Positions 32,030 to 41,180 of a stretch of 64,000 bases of DNA are shown in pieces (the first letter of the stretch is position 1; every line of letters starts with the position of its first letter). Made by a program: the position numbers and the translations under genes. Location: contig NZ_MAYH01000001.1 of the NCBI RefSeq assembly GCF_001684975.1, positions 62,001 to 126,000 of the forward strand, read 5' to 3'. This DNA is from Chryseobacterium artocarpi. GTDB taxonomy: Bacteria > Bacteroidota > Bacteroidia > Flavobacteriales > Weeksellaceae. The notes under the pieces were generated by a model. It saw nothing but the letters and a program-made list of their open reading frames with translations. It searched no databases and was not told the origin of the DNA.

Positions 32030-34153
32030 TTACTTAAATATCTTCTGAATCACATTTCCAATCTCCATGAAATCTCCGTGATTACCTACAGAACGTATTT
32101 CAGGGCTGTTTTTATCATATTCGGAGAATGGGAATATTAACAGGTAATTATTATCACTCAGATGTCTGTTTAGCATTTCAGGGATAAGTCTCATTCTAGG
32201 AATATAAGACTGCATTCCACGTTTTGCCATAAAAATGATAAGCGCTTCATCATCTTTCAGCTGAGTTGCTGTTCTTTCACCATCCTGCCATGTATTCATG
32301 ATGATGAATTCTGCTTCTATATTGGCTTTTTTAATAATCTTCTGAAGGATATCCAAAATATTTTCAGGAGCATAAAACACAATGGTTGCACCTGAATTTC
32401 TGGCAATATTCCAAACTCTTAAAAGGGCATGGAAGAATCCTGCTTCCTTATGTGCATTTTCAGGAATCATCACCGCATATCTTTTAATAGTTGAAAGAGG
32501 TTGTGCAGCATGATATACCAATACGTTTACATCATCATTCTGAAGATAACCATTGTAAAGATTATATACAAAAGAAGGAGAGAACCCTTTTTCATCCTCC
32601 AGTCCGATGATAAGATCAGTGACTTTCTGTTCTTTAATCACATTATTAACTCCATTGATGACGTCATTGTCGTATCTTTTGAGAGCTTGTAATTTCACAT
32701 CTGCCGCTGCTGCGGTGTCTGCTGCCTGGTGTAGTAATTTTTCAGCATTCTTTACTGAAGACTCATTTTTATCTTCATTGATGACATTTAAAGCAAATAA
32801 ATCTTCCGTATTGGAGTGGGCTTTGATCAGAATTCCAAGATTCACCATTCTTTCAACGGTTTCTTCGTGATTGATTGCGAGTAAGATATTTTCCTCTTCA
32901 TGGCTGTTTCCGGAAACGGTATCTTCATTATCACTTTCAGCAATTTTTTGAGCACTAGCCATAGAGATGAAAGATGAAATGGTACATGAAATAAGGATCA
33001 ATAGAATACTTCCGTTCAGTACATGTTCGTTTAATAATCTTACAGGTTCTCCCGTTTCAGTTTCAGAAAGGATAATGTTATAACCTACCATTACAGAAGC
33101 AAGTGTTGCTGCCGCAGACGCAGAACTTAATCCGAAGATCAGTTTTCCTTCTTCTTTAGTAAGCCTGAAGGTTTTTTGAGTAGCAATTGCAGAAAGATAT
33201 TTTCCTCCGATAGAAGCTACAAGCATGATTCCGGCAACCTCAAGAGTTTCCCAGCTTTTGAAAAACACTTTGAAATCAATCAACATTCCCACACTGATCA
33301 GGAAGAAAGGAATAAAGATGGCGTTTCCTACAAATTCTACTCTGTTCATCAGAGAAGAGGTATGAGGGATAAGTCTGTTTAAAGCAAGTCCTGCAAAGAA
33401 AGCCCCGATGATAGCTTCTACACCTGCAAGCTCAGCAAGCATTGCTGCAAGATAAATCATCACCAGTACAAAAATATATTGGGAGATTTTATCATCAACT
33501 CTTTTAAAGAACCAACGTCCTATAATTGGGAAAACAATAAGTACAATCAATGCAAAAACAATAAATGATACGGATAATTTAACCCAAAATTCTGTTCCCA
33601 CATCTCCCTGAGACATTCCTACAATCACGGCAAGTACCAATAAGGCAAGAATATCTGTAATCATGGTACCTCCAACCGTAATATTGACGGCTTTATTTTT
33701 CGCAATTCCCAATTTACTTACCAATGGATAGGCGATAAGAGTATGAGAAGAGAAAAGACTCGCAAATAATATGGAAGTCAACATAGAGAAATGAAGCAGG
33801 TAATACCCACCCAGATATCCTAATACAAACGGGACAATAAATGTATAAAGCCCGAAGGTGAGACTTTTCCATTTGTTTTTCTTGAAATCTCCCATATCAA
33901 TTTCCAGCCCGGCGAGAAACATGATATATAAAAGTCCTGTAGTTCCCGTCACTACAATACTGCTGTCTCTTGACAAAACATTAAATCCGTTAGGACCAAT
34001 GATGGCACCCGCGATGATAAGCCCGAGCAAGTGGGGAACTTTAATTTTATTTAGTAATAAAGGAGCTGCAAGGATGATGACGAGTACCAATAGGAACTTC
34101 AGCACCGGATCTTCTATAGGAAGACTCAGATTGTGTATACTCAGTAAAATCAT
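32030..34153 (-). CDS. Cation:proton antiporter (CPA2 type) with C-terminal universal-stress-like domain
   Basis: The protein has 707 aa. Residues about 1-400 hold 12 or 13 membrane segments of the Na+/H+ exchanger fold, including GLIIAGAIIGPNGF, AGLEIDMGDFK and AYPLVSKLGI. GAFFAGLALNR and SVGMLIDFKVF are typical of CPA2 antiporters (KefB/NhaS3 group). Residues about 415-700 are cytoplasmic with two units resembling universal stress domains (NILLAINHEETVERM, then YAVMIPENAHKE), suggesting ligand control. It exchanges K+ or Na+ for H+. The lipoprotein gene upstream (7-bp gap) is in the same operon. Confidence 0.87.
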   Translation of the reverse strand: MILLSIHNLSLPIEDPVLKFLLVLVIILAAPLLLNKIKVPHLLGLIIAGAIIGPNGFNVLSRDSSIVVTGTTGLLYIMFLAGLEIDMGDFKKNKWKSLTFGLYTFIVPFVLGYLGGYYLLHFSMLTSILFASLFSSHTLIAYPLVSKLGIAKNKAVNITVGGTMITDILALLVLAVIVGMSQGDVGTEFWVKLSVSFIVFALIVLIVFPIIGRWFFKRVDDKISQYIFVLVMIYLAAMLAELAGVEAIIGAFFAGLALNRLIPHTSSLMNRVEFVGNAIFIPFFLISVGMLIDFKVFFKSWETLEVAGIMLVASIGGKYLSAIATQKTFRLTKEEGKLIFGLSSASAAATLASVMVGYNIILSETETGEPVRLLNEHVLNGSILLILISCTISSFISMASAQKIAESDNEDTVSGNSHEEENILLAINHEETVERMVNLGILIKAHSNTEDLFALNVINEDKNESSVKNAEKLLHQAADTAAAADVKLQALKRYDNDVINGVNNVIKEQKVTDLIIGLEDEKGFSPSFVYNLYNGYLQNDDVNVLVYHAAQPLSTIKRYAVMIPENAHKEAGFFHALLRVWNIARNSGATIVFYAPENILDILQKIIKKANIEAEFIIMNTWQDGERTATQLKDDEALIIFMAKRGMQSYIPRMRLIPEMLNRHLSDNNYLLIFPFSEYDKNSPEIRSVGNHGDFMEIGNVIQKIFK

Positions 34154-34159
34154 ATGTGT

Positions 34160-34723
34160 TTATTTTGTGGAACGTACTAATTCAACAGAGAACTTAGCTG
34201 TGCAGCCGTCAGAAGTGATAGTTCTGGTTCCCTTGATTTTGTTGTCAGAGATATCATTAAGAAGAACACTCATTTCGACATTCTTTTTAGCAGTAGAATC
34301 TGTTTTGAAAGAAAGCTTGATCTCATTATTTTCAAACTTGCCAGAATAAAGTCTTACCAGATTATTGTTGTTTATGATCTTGGTAATAGGTTGTGTAGAA
34401 TCATTATCGAATTCCCAAAGGTCTGTACGCTGATCACCTACTGCATAATCGCTGCAATTGGATTCTGTACAGATTACTTTTCCGTTCCAGGCTCCGGAAA
34501 TCTCAGCAGGCCATACCGCTACTTTTACCGAATCTTTTTTGGTGAAAATGCTGTCTCTCATTTTTAGGAGCGACTGATATTCAGATTCTTTCTTAGCAAA
34601 TATTTTTTCCTTTTCTAATAATTGTTTTTCTCTGTCCGTCAGGTTCTTCTCCTTTTCCTTATAATCACAGCTTACCAAAAGAACTGAAGCTGCAAGAAGG
34701 ATAAAAAATGTGTTTTTAAGCAT
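34160..34723 (-). CDS. Lipoprotein with coiled-coil stretch
   Basis: The protein has 187 aa. The signal ends in the lipobox LLVSC with the lipidated Cys at about residue 19. Residues 22-65 are highly charged (KEKEKNLTDREKQLLEKEK) and predict a coiled coil. The C-terminal domain starts at ISGAWNGKVICTESNCSDY and is beta-rich with Cys residues that may pair. It lies 6 bp before the antiporter gene, so it may work with it. The family is not recognised. Confidence 0.7.
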   Translation of the reverse strand: MLKNTFFILLAASVLLVSCDYKEKEKNLTDREKQLLEKEKIFAKKESEYQSLLKMRDSIFTKKDSVKVAVWPAEISGAWNGKVICTESNCSDYAVGDQRTDLWEFDNDSTQPITKIINNNNLVRLYSGKFENNEIKLSFKTDSTAKKNVEMSVLLNDISDNKIKGTRTITSDGCTAKFSVELVRSTK

Positions 34724-35022
34724 AGTGTATAGGTTGAGTATACAATATAAGAAAAAAATAAAAATAAGGCAAATTAACCTCTGATGAACTTCATAGAACT
34801 GCAGATTTTAGCCACTAATGCACGAATAAATACCACAATCCGAAACAATTATCTGTTTAATAATTTGATATTTTTTAACCACATAAACATGCTAATGCAG
34901 TGAAAATTATTTATCCGTGGTACTAAATAAGCAGTATACAATTTTATCGTAGATAAAATCTTTGCGTCTTAAAAAATTATGCAAGGAATTTTATTTGCGC
35001 CTTTGCGTAATCCAATATTAAA
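34724..35022. other. Gene-free stretch with decayed intergenic repeat
   Basis: No coding frame is supported. The right part (34950-35015) has several TTTGCG elements (CTTTGCGTCTTAAAA, ATTTGCGCCTTTGCGTAAT) like the short intergenic repeats scattered in Chryseobacterium genomes. The left part contains CCACTAATGCACGAATAA and AACCACATAAACATGCTAAT, of similar look. Confidence 0.4.
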
Positions 35023-35928
35023 TTATGCAACCTTTTGCCTCTTGAACATTTCCGGTTTGTAATTAATGATAAAAACACCACAAATAATGAGTGCCGTCGC
35101 AATAATAAACTTAAAAGAAATCTGTTCATCCATAATCAGCCAACCCAGAAAAATAGCAATGATCGTATTGATATAAGCTAATATGGAAACTTGTACCGGA
35201 GAAATCTTAGTGAGCGCATAGTGGAAAGCAAAAAAGGCAGCTACCGATCCAAAAATAGAAAGATACAACATTGCCGAAATACTTTTCAATGTCCAGTTTC
35301 CAAAATTATAATTTTCAGAAAACAGAAAAGCAAAGATGATCTGAACAATCCCTGCAAATAAGAACTGATAAAACAGGTTTAAGGTAATATTACCACTCTG
35401 AATATTCAGCTTTTTGGTGAAAATGGTTCCTGAAGCCCACCCTGAAATGGCACAGAAAAGGAAAAGCATTCCGGTTCTGTAATCTGGGTTTGCAAGGTCT
35501 TTAAGCCCATCCCAGAAAACGAAAAGGACACCGCTGAAACATATCAGAACTCCTGCCATAGCGCGAAGACTGAATTTTTGTAAACCAATAGCAAGACTTC
35601 CGAGAAATACCAGAATAGGGGCACAGGCACTGATAAGTGATGCAAGACTGCTTGATACACTTTCTTCAGCTACAGTTACCATTCCATTGGCTATGATCAG
35701 CATCAGTGAAGAAAAGATAATCTGATATTTAAGATTTTTCCAGCCGATCCATTTGAACTCTTTTCTGGAAAGAAGTACGAAAAGCATTATGATTGAAGCA
35801 AAAAGCTGACGAATTCCGGCAACAAACCATGCAGGAATAGTTTCTACGGCAATACGGATGGCTAAAAATGTGGTTCCCCATACAATAGCAACAGTAAGGA
35901 CGGCAAAAATAAGTTTATAATCTTTCAA
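35023..35928 (-). CDS. EamA-family (DMT) transporter
   Basis: The protein has 301 aa with ten membrane segments in two homologous halves, each an EamA unit. The first has VWGTTFLAIRIAVE (about 16-29), the second CAISGWASGTIFTKKL and ISPVQVSILAYINTIIAIFLG. The family exports amino acids, metabolites or drugs across the inner membrane. The start is TTG at 35928: no ATG lies in frame upstream, and a TAAATTTG element at 35958-35951 fits a transcript starting about 15 nt before the TTG. Confidence 0.87.
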   Translation of the reverse strand: MKDYKLIFAVLTVAIVWGTTFLAIRIAVETIPAWFVAGIRQLFASIIMLFVLLSRKEFKWIGWKNLKYQIIFSSLMLIIANGMVTVAEESVSSSLASLISACAPILVFLGSLAIGLQKFSLRAMAGVLICFSGVLFVFWDGLKDLANPDYRTGMLFLFCAISGWASGTIFTKKLNIQSGNITLNLFYQFLFAGIVQIIFAFLFSENYNFGNWTLKSISAMLYLSIFGSVAAFFAFHYALTKISPVQVSILAYINTIIAIFLGWLIMDEQISFKFIIATALIICGVFIINYKPEMFKRQKVA

Positions 35929-36165
35929 GGGAAAAAAGTAGTGTAACGTGCAAATTTACCTGTTTAAAATTAAATGCTATGGATGCAGTTGCTTTATTTT
36001 TTACAGGTACAGATTTTGGAAAAAGTGAATTTTTATACTGTTATTAAAAATGTGGTTGATTATTTAAATCTATTGTTGGTTTTTGATTTGTATTTTAAAA
36101 TTTAATTTTAAATTTTAACTGCAGTTTTAAATTTTTTATCTTTGAACATCTAATAAAAATTGAAG

Positions 36166-36669
36166 ATGGTAGGTATTATTATGGGCAGTCAGAGTGATCT
36201 GCCGATCATGGAACAGGCTGCGAATTTCCTTAAAAGCCTTGAAATTCCATATGAATTGACTGTAGTTTCAGCACACAGAACACCGGAAAGAATGTTCGAC
36301 TATGCAAAAACGGCTCAGGAAAGAGGGCTTAAAGTAATTATTGCAGGAGCTGGAGGAGCTGCACACCTTCCGGGAATGGTAGCGAGCTGTACAACGCTTC
36401 CAGTAATTGGTGTACCGATTTTATCAAGTAATTCTATTGACGGATGGGATTCTGTTTTGTCTATTCTTCAGATGCCGGGTGGAATACCTGTGGCGACAGT
36501 AGCTTTAAACGGAGCCTTGAATGCCGGAATTTTAGCAGCAAAAATTTTAGGAAGTGGTAACGAAGAGGTTGCAGAAAAACTTCAGCAATACCAGGATTCT
36601 TTGAAAGATAAAGTTTTAAGAACAGTGGATGATATTAAAAACCAACATCCTAATCATTTTGATAAATAG
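36166..36669 (+). CDS. purE: N5-carboxyaminoimidazole ribonucleotide mutase
   Basis: The protein has 167 aa from the ATG at 36166, the usual class I PurE length. The signature [14 protein letters not shown] (2-15) is followed by [12 protein letters not shown] (about 37-48), which holds the catalytic His. [14 protein letters not shown] and PVIGVPI complete the active site, and [19 protein letters not shown] the C-terminal part. It moves the carboxyl group of N5-CAIR to give CAIR, using PurK's product. A TATCTTTG promoter element lies at 36137-36144. An adjacent TTG (36160) is not needed. A bidirectional terminator follows. Confidence 0.97.
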   Translation: MVGIIMGSQSDLPIMEQAANFLKSLEIPYELTVVSAHRTPERMFDYAKTAQERGLKVIIAGAGGAAHLPGMVASCTTLPVIGVPILSSNSIDGWDSVLSILQMPGGIPVATVALNGALNAGILAAKILGSGNEEVAEKLQQYQDSLKDKVLRTVDDIKNQHPNHFDK

Positions 36670-36683
36670 TTTTCAACTTAAAT

Positions 36684-36714
36684 AAAAAAGCTCCGGTTTT
36701 CGGAGCTTTTTTAT
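36684..36714. terminator. Bidirectional terminator between purE and the YiaA-like gene
   Basis: AAAAAGCTCCG / CGGAGCTTTTTT, 5-nt loop. It serves the convergent genes on both sides. Confidence 0.88.
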
Positions 36715-36719
36715 TTATC

Positions 36720-37112
36720 TTATTCCTGAAGCATATTGTCTCTAGTATTTTTCTGGACTGCAATAGCGCCGAAAAGAGCCAAAAGGAAGGCAAATGCATA
36801 AAATCCTTTTTCACTCGGAAGTATGGTAGCGTTCCAAAGCCCGATGGCAAGTAATACGATGGAAGATAAGGTGGCAAACCAGCAAATTCCATAGTAAATA
36901 TCAGTTACCTGAATGTTTTCTAATTTATCACGGACAGCTTTCTGTAAAGAAACAACTGCAAATAAACCGTATAATAAGATGGTAAAATAATAGCCTTTTT
37001 CATTTAATTGCATTTCTGCTCTTGCAAGACCCACAATGTAACCAATCATTCCTGCTCCCAACGCGACCCATGATGCTGCAACGAATGCATTCGATACTCT
37101 TTGTTTTTTCAT
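36720..37112 (-). CDS. YiaA/YiaB-family inner membrane protein
   Basis: The protein has 130 aa with four membrane segments arranged as two similar pairs: AFVAASWVALGAGMIGYIVG with YFTILLYGLFAVVSLQKAVRD, and ICWFATLSSIVLLAIGLWNA with YAFAFLLALFGAIAVQKNTRD. The repeated QK-x-x-RD ends (QKAVRD, QKNTRD) are typical of the YiaA/YiaB family. The role is unknown. It stands alone. Confidence 0.87.
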   Translation of the reverse strand: MKKQRVSNAFVAASWVALGAGMIGYIVGLARAEMQLNEKGYYFTILLYGLFAVVSLQKAVRDKLENIQVTDIYYGICWFATLSSIVLLAIGLWNATILPSEKGFYAFAFLLALFGAIAVQKNTRDNMLQE

Positions 37113-37500
37113 GTATTAATGTTTTGTTTAAAAAGCTAAATATATTCATTTTTTGCTAATTTCACTATAATGCTGAAAAAATATGGGTAAAATACGGATT
37201 GGAATAAAAAATAAAATTATTTTTTGATAGATTTCGGCTAAAGCCTGATGGATGGTTATTTTAATCTAAAACGGACTAAAGTCCGTTCCTATTGAATGCT
37301 GGAGCTTATTGTTGGTGTTGAAAATTTATATTATGAGATTTTTCTAGCCCCGATAGCAGCGGTTACCCCGGAACATGAGTTGGAAGGTGTAGGATAGGAT
37401 GGGGTAGGTATTGGGGTGAGGAGTATGAGCGTATAGCGGGAAACAGCTTCTAATAAAAAAACTCCCCTTAAATAGAGAGTTATATAGTGAATTTTGATTT
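37113..37500. repeat. Gene-free stretch with palindromic intergenic repeats
   Basis: Two short perfect hairpins, GGCTAAAGCC (37236-37245) and ACGGACTAAAGTCCGT (37271-37286), followed by CTAGCCCCGATAGCAGCG (37344-37361) and a G-rich tract (37380-37420). The hairpins look like REP-type units, and the CCCCGATAGCAGCGG stretch is common between Chryseobacterium genes. No coding frame is supported. The downstream end carries AACTC...GAGTT (37460-37482), a weak hairpin behind the lipoprotein gene. Confidence 0.5.
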
Positions 37501-38316
37501 TTACAGAGAGGTATATTCATAATCATATTGAACAATCGGCTTTCCATCGTTGTCTTTTCCTATAGCTTTTACAGGAAATCCATAGCCATTATACTCATAA
37601 GCGTAAGTAATGGTTTTATCAGATTGCCACGTTCCATTATTGTTAGAGCTGTTCTTATCTATAGTACAGTTGTTTTTACTTAAAACATCTGATTTTCCCA
37701 CTATAATTTTCAGATACTTATTGAGATTTGTGTATGGATTTAGCTTATTATCATATGAGTAATCGTTTCTTACACTAAAACTTGAATTTCCTTTAATGTG
37801 AATAGTATATATTAAGACATTATCTCCATAGTAAGAGTACAATTCATTTGTAGTGCTCGTACAATCTGCTGAATTGCAAATTCTGGAAGAAGAAAGTTTA
37901 CCCTGAGCATTATAACTGTACTCGTAAGTTCCGTTATAATCTGCAGTTGTAGAAACTCTTTTGTTGCTTACCAGTTGATCCCCGTTGTAATTAAATTCTG
38001 AATAATATTTCAGCTGTTGTTGGTTATTATAGGTATTTGATTTTATAGGCTTTCCGTTACTATATTCAAAAGTAGTAGATCCTTCTTGTGATTGCATTTT
38101 CACAAGTTGTGCCTGATTGTTGTAAGAAAATGTCTGAATGTTGCCTTGTGGGTTCCCGGGAAGATCCAGATAGGTAGTTGTAACTTTACTTAAGAATAAT
38201 GTTTGAGCGGAAGGAGTATCGTTCGGGGAATTGATAGGAGTATCGTCGTTACTGCTGCTGCAGCTATTTAAGAATACAGTTGTACCTATCAATCCCAGAA
38301 ATAAAAAGTTTTTCAT
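37501..38316 (-). CDS. Lipoprotein with YD/RHS-like repeats
   Basis: The protein has 271 aa. The signal ends FLNSC (Cys19), followed by a Ser/Asp/Pro-rich linker to about residue 40. The rest holds several Tyr-rich units such as FSYNNQAQLVKM, FEYSNGKPIKS, FNYNGDQLVSN and YSYNAQGKLSSSR. This Y-x-Y-(N/D)-x-x-G-x-L pattern is that of YD repeats found in RHS-like shells, but with only about six units. It is probably on the cell surface. No enzyme motif is visible. A TATTTTTG element lies at 38335-38328. Confidence 0.72.
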   Translation of the reverse strand: MKNFLFLGLIGTTVFLNSCSSSNDDTPINSPNDTPSAQTLFLSKVTTTYLDLPGNPQGNIQTFSYNNQAQLVKMQSQEGSTTFEYSNGKPIKSNTYNNQQQLKYYSEFNYNGDQLVSNKRVSTTADYNGTYEYSYNAQGKLSSSRICNSADCTSTTNELYSYYGDNVLIYTIHIKGNSSFSVRNDYSYDNKLNPYTNLNKYLKIIVGKSDVLSKNNCTIDKNSSNNNGTWQSDKTITYAYEYNGYGFPVKAIGKDNDGKPIVQYDYEYTSL

Positions 38317-38353
38317 GTAGTTTTTTGCAAAAATAGAAAATGTTTTGACAATA

Positions 38354-38385
38354 AAAATCCCACTATTTCAAAATAGTGGGATTTT
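38354..38385 (-). terminator. Terminator behind ahcY
   Basis: A perfect 15-bp stem (AAAATCCCACTATTT / AAATAGTGGGATTTT), 2-nt spacer, followed on the minus strand by TTATTG. Confidence 0.85.
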
Positions 38386-38403
38386 ATCATATTTTTATGA
38401 ATC

Positions 38404-39717
38404 TTAATATCTGTAGTACTCAGGTTTGAATGGACCTTTTACGTCTACTCCGATATACTCAGCCTGCTCAGGAGAAAGAGTTTCAAGCTCTACGCTTAAT
38501 TTCTTAAGGTGTAAAGCAGCTACTTTTTCATCTAAGTGCTTAGGAAGCATGTATACTTCGTTTCCATAAGCTTCAGAGTTGTTCCAAAGTTCGATCTGAG
38601 CCAAAGTTTGGTTAGAGAAAGAGTTAGACATTACAAAACTTGGGTGTCCAGTTGCACATCCTAAGTTTACCAATCTTCCTTCTGCAAGGATGATGATTTC
38701 TTTTCCTTCTACAGTGTAGATATCAACTTGAGGTTTAACTTCAGATTTTGTAGAACCGTAGTTTTCGTTTAACCAAGCCATATCGATTTCGTTATCGAAG
38801 TGACCGATGTTACAAACGATAGCTTTATCTTTCATTTTAAGGAAGTGCTCTCCTCTTACAATGTTAAAGTTACCAGTTGTAGTGATTACGATATCAGCAT
38901 TATCTACTACAGTATCTAATCTTTTTACTTCATAACCGTCCATTGCAGCCTGAAGCGCACAGATTGGGTCAATTTCAGTAACTGTAACGATAGAACCAGC
39001 TCCTCTGAAAGATGCAGCAGTACCTTTACCAACGTCTCCGTATCCGCAAACTACAACTCTTTTTCCAGCTAACATTACGTCTGTAGCTCTTCTTACAGCA
39101 TCTACTGCAGATTCTTTACATCCATATTTGTTATCGAATTTAGATTTAGTTACTGAATCGTTTACATTGATTGCAGGCATTACTAAAGTTCCATTCTTCA
39201 TTCTTTCATAAAGTCTGTGAACTCCGGTAGTTGTTTCTTCAGAAAGACCTTTGATATCTTTTGTGAATTCAGGGTATTTATCAAAAACCATGTTTGTTAA
39301 ATCTCCACCATCATCCAAAATCATGTTTAATGGTTTTCTGTCTTCTCCAAAGAATAAAGTCTGCTCAATACACCAGTCGAATTCCTCAGCATTTAAACCT
39401 TTCCAAGCATAAACCGGAATTCCTGCAGCAGCAATAGCAGCAGCAGCGTGATCTTGTGTAGAGAAAATATTACAAGATGACCAGGTAACTTCAGCTCCTA
39501 AAGCTACCAATGTCTCGATAAGCACAGCCGTTTGGATGGTCATGTGAAGACATCCAGCGATTCTTGCTCCTTTAAGCGGTTGAGATGGTCCGTATTCTTC
39601 ACGGATAGCCATCAAACCTGGCATTTCTGCTTCTGCAAGGGTAATTTCTTTTCTTCCCCATTCTGCAAGGGAGATATCCTTAACTTTATAAGGAACGTAT
39701 TGCGTTGTAGTACTCAT
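38404..39717 (-). CDS. ahcY: Adenosylhomocysteinase
   Basis: The protein has 437 aa. It contains the substrate-domain residues in [14 protein letters not shown] and [17 protein letters not shown], the NAD-binding [17 protein letters not shown] (about 218-234), the [13 protein letters not shown] loop and the C-terminal KPEYYRY, which reaches into the partner subunit. It hydrolyses S-adenosylhomocysteine to adenosine and homocysteine, keeping SAM-dependent methylation running. The gene stands alone. A TAATTTTG element lies at 39764-39757, about 40 nt upstream; no SAH riboswitch was seen in the leader. Confidence 0.98.
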   Translation of the reverse strand: MSTTTQYVPYKVKDISLAEWGRKEITLAEAEMPGLMAIREEYGPSQPLKGARIAGCLHMTIQTAVLIETLVALGAEVTWSSCNIFSTQDHAAAAIAAAGIPVYAWKGLNAEEFDWCIEQTLFFGEDRKPLNMILDDGGDLTNMVFDKYPEFTKDIKGLSEETTTGVHRLYERMKNGTLVMPAINVNDSVTKSKFDNKYGCKESAVDAVRRATDVMLAGKRVVVCGYGDVGKGTAASFRGAGSIVTVTEIDPICALQAAMDGYEVKRLDTVVDNADIVITTTGNFNIVRGEHFLKMKDKAIVCNIGHFDNEIDMAWLNENYGSTKSEVKPQVDIYTVEGKEIIILAEGRLVNLGCATGHPSFVMSNSFSNQTLAQIELWNNSEAYGNEVYMLPKHLDEKVAALHLKKLSVELETLSPEQAEYIGVDVKGPFKPEYYRY

Positions 39718-39830
39718 ATGTAATGAATAATTTTTAATTCAAGTGATTACGAAAGGCAAAATTACAATTTATAATTAAGATAAAAAAACGACAAATGAAT
39801 TTCAGTTTCATGAGATTAAACATAGCTTAA

Positions 39831-39857
39831 AATTATTTAGTCTTAATCTAAATAATT
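39831..39857. promoter_or_regulatory. Inverted-repeat operator, possibly Fur-type
   Basis: A perfect 10-bp inverted repeat AATTATTTAG-TCTTAAT-CTAAATAATT, centred about 40 nt before the HugZ-like gene. The TTTAG/CTAAA half-sites in an AT-rich palindrome resemble iron-responsive boxes proposed in Flavobacteriia, and the gene's family works on haem. The regulator is inferred only. Confidence 0.45.
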
Positions 39858-39882
39858 ACTTTTATCTCATAAAATATATCTT

Positions 39883-40401
39883 ATGAATCATACACATACA
39901 GAGAAAAAAGCAAAGCCTGTAGCTCCAAAAGTAAAGGAACTTATTGAACGTACAAAGAGTGTTATTTTAGCCACTGTAGATGCAGAAGGAAATCCTAATT
40001 CCAGCTATGCACCATTTGTACAGGTAGAAAATACGTTTTATATCCTGGTTTCTTTCATGGCAAAACATACCAAAAACCTTTCGGAAGGAAGAAAAACTTC
40101 TGTTATGTTTATTGAAGATGAATCTGCTACCAAACAAATATATGCACGTGAACGTCTGACATTGGAGGCTTCAACTTCACAAATAGAAAGAGACTCTGAG
40201 ACATGGAATACAGTTATCACAAAATTGAAAGAGAATCACGGAAAAGTAGTGGATGTTATTTCTGAAATGGGAGATTTTATTCTTATTGCTTTGCAACCGG
40301 TAAAAGGTTCTTATGTGAACGGATTCGGAAGTGCTTATTTTGTGGATGCCAATCTGGAAATTATTGAACATAGAAATGATGTAAATCATCAGTCTAAATA
40401 G
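39883..40401 (+). CDS. HugZ-like haem-utilisation / pyridoxamine-phosphate-oxidase-fold protein
   Basis: The protein has 172 aa. A split-barrel flavin/haem-binding fold is suggested by SVILATVDAEGNPNSSYAPF (about 26-45), FYILVSFMAKHTKNL (about 50-64) and TSVMFIEDE. MGDFILIALQPVKGSYVNGF (about 128-147) matches the C-terminal part of HugZ/HutZ proteins, where the protein binds and degrades or stores haem. A strong inverted repeat lies upstream. No TonB receptor or other haem gene is adjacent. The start context is clear (ATG 39883). Confidence 0.83.
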   Translation: MNHTHTEKKAKPVAPKVKELIERTKSVILATVDAEGNPNSSYAPFVQVENTFYILVSFMAKHTKNLSEGRKTSVMFIEDESATKQIYARERLTLEASTSQIERDSETWNTVITKLKENHGKVVDVISEMGDFILIALQPVKGSYVNGFGSAYFVDANLEIIEHRNDVNHQSK

Positions 40402-40410
40402 ATAATATGG

Positions 40411-40440
40411 GGCTGGAAGAGGGAAGCTGGAGGCTATCGA
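40411..40440. repeat. Second copy of the heptamer repeat family
   Basis: GGCTGGA-AGAGGGA-AGCTGGA-GGCTATC in seven-base steps. It shares GGAAGCTGGAGGCT (40422-40435) with 31973-31986. A reverse-type arm (ACTTCCATCTTCCAACC) lies at 40518-40534. Confidence 0.6.
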
Positions 40441-40565
40441 TGTTAAATGAAGTAGAAAACCAACTTTTGAATGACTTTTCTAAATAAGTTTGCCTTTGTT
40501 TTTATCAACAGATAGAAACTTCCATCTTCCAACCTTTTTCACTATTTTTGTCCAATAAAAAAACA

Positions 40566-41180
40566 ATGCCCCTTTACCGAGATTTTTCTGATGATAATGC
40601 CACTATTCTGGTTTGGAAATATGATGAAAGTGAAGAACTTGATATCAATGAATTACTGGAGCCGGAAAATGCTGAGAAAGTAAAGGATTACCACCCTAAA
40701 AAGCTATTGGAGGTATTGATGGTTCGTAAACTTCTTAAAGGTTTAAAACCAGACTCTAAAATTCTATACAAAGAAAGAGAGCCATTTCTTTCTCCTAATG
40801 ACGCGGAAATTTCCATCACCCATTCATTTCCTTTTGCAGCCATTGCTATTTCTAAGAATAAAATAGGAATAGACGTTGAAAAATTTAATCCTAAAATTTT
40901 AAGGGTAATTGATAAGTTTACCTATGAAAATGAAAGGGGCTTCATTCCTGAGGACAAGGCTGATACTTTTTACACTATTATCTGGAGTGTAAAAGAGAGT
41001 ATGTATAAAATTCATCATTCTAAGTACTGGTCTTTAAAGAAAAACTATGAAGTAAAGCCTTTTGAGCTGAAACACCTTCATAAGATCAGCTGCCGGGTTT
41101 ATGATGAGCAGTTTTCAGACGAATTTAAAGCAAGAGTGGAGTTTTTTGATGACTATTGCTTTACGATTGTGGAGGAGTAG
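40566..41180 (+). CDS. 4'-phosphopantetheinyl transferase superfamily protein
   Basis: The protein has 204 aa from the ATG at 40566; the TTG at 40548 lies inside the promoter element TATTTTTG (40543-40550). ITHSFPFAAIAI (84-95) is followed by the metal-binding GIDVEKF (101-107) and WSVKESMYK (140-148), the two hallmark motifs of Sfp/AcpS-type transferases. It moves phosphopantetheine from CoA to a carrier-protein Ser. The size is near that of Sfp-type enzymes (~230). Its last 20 bp overlap the convergent FUSC gene. Confidence 0.9.
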   Translation: MPLYRDFSDDNATILVWKYDESEELDINELLEPENAEKVKDYHPKKLLEVLMVRKLLKGLKPDSKILYKEREPFLSPNDAEISITHSFPFAAIAISKNKIGIDVEKFNPKILRVIDKFTYENERGFIPEDKADTFYTIIWSVKESMYKIHHSKYWSLKKNYEVKPFELKHLHKISCRVYDEQFSDEFKARVEFFDDYCFTIVEE

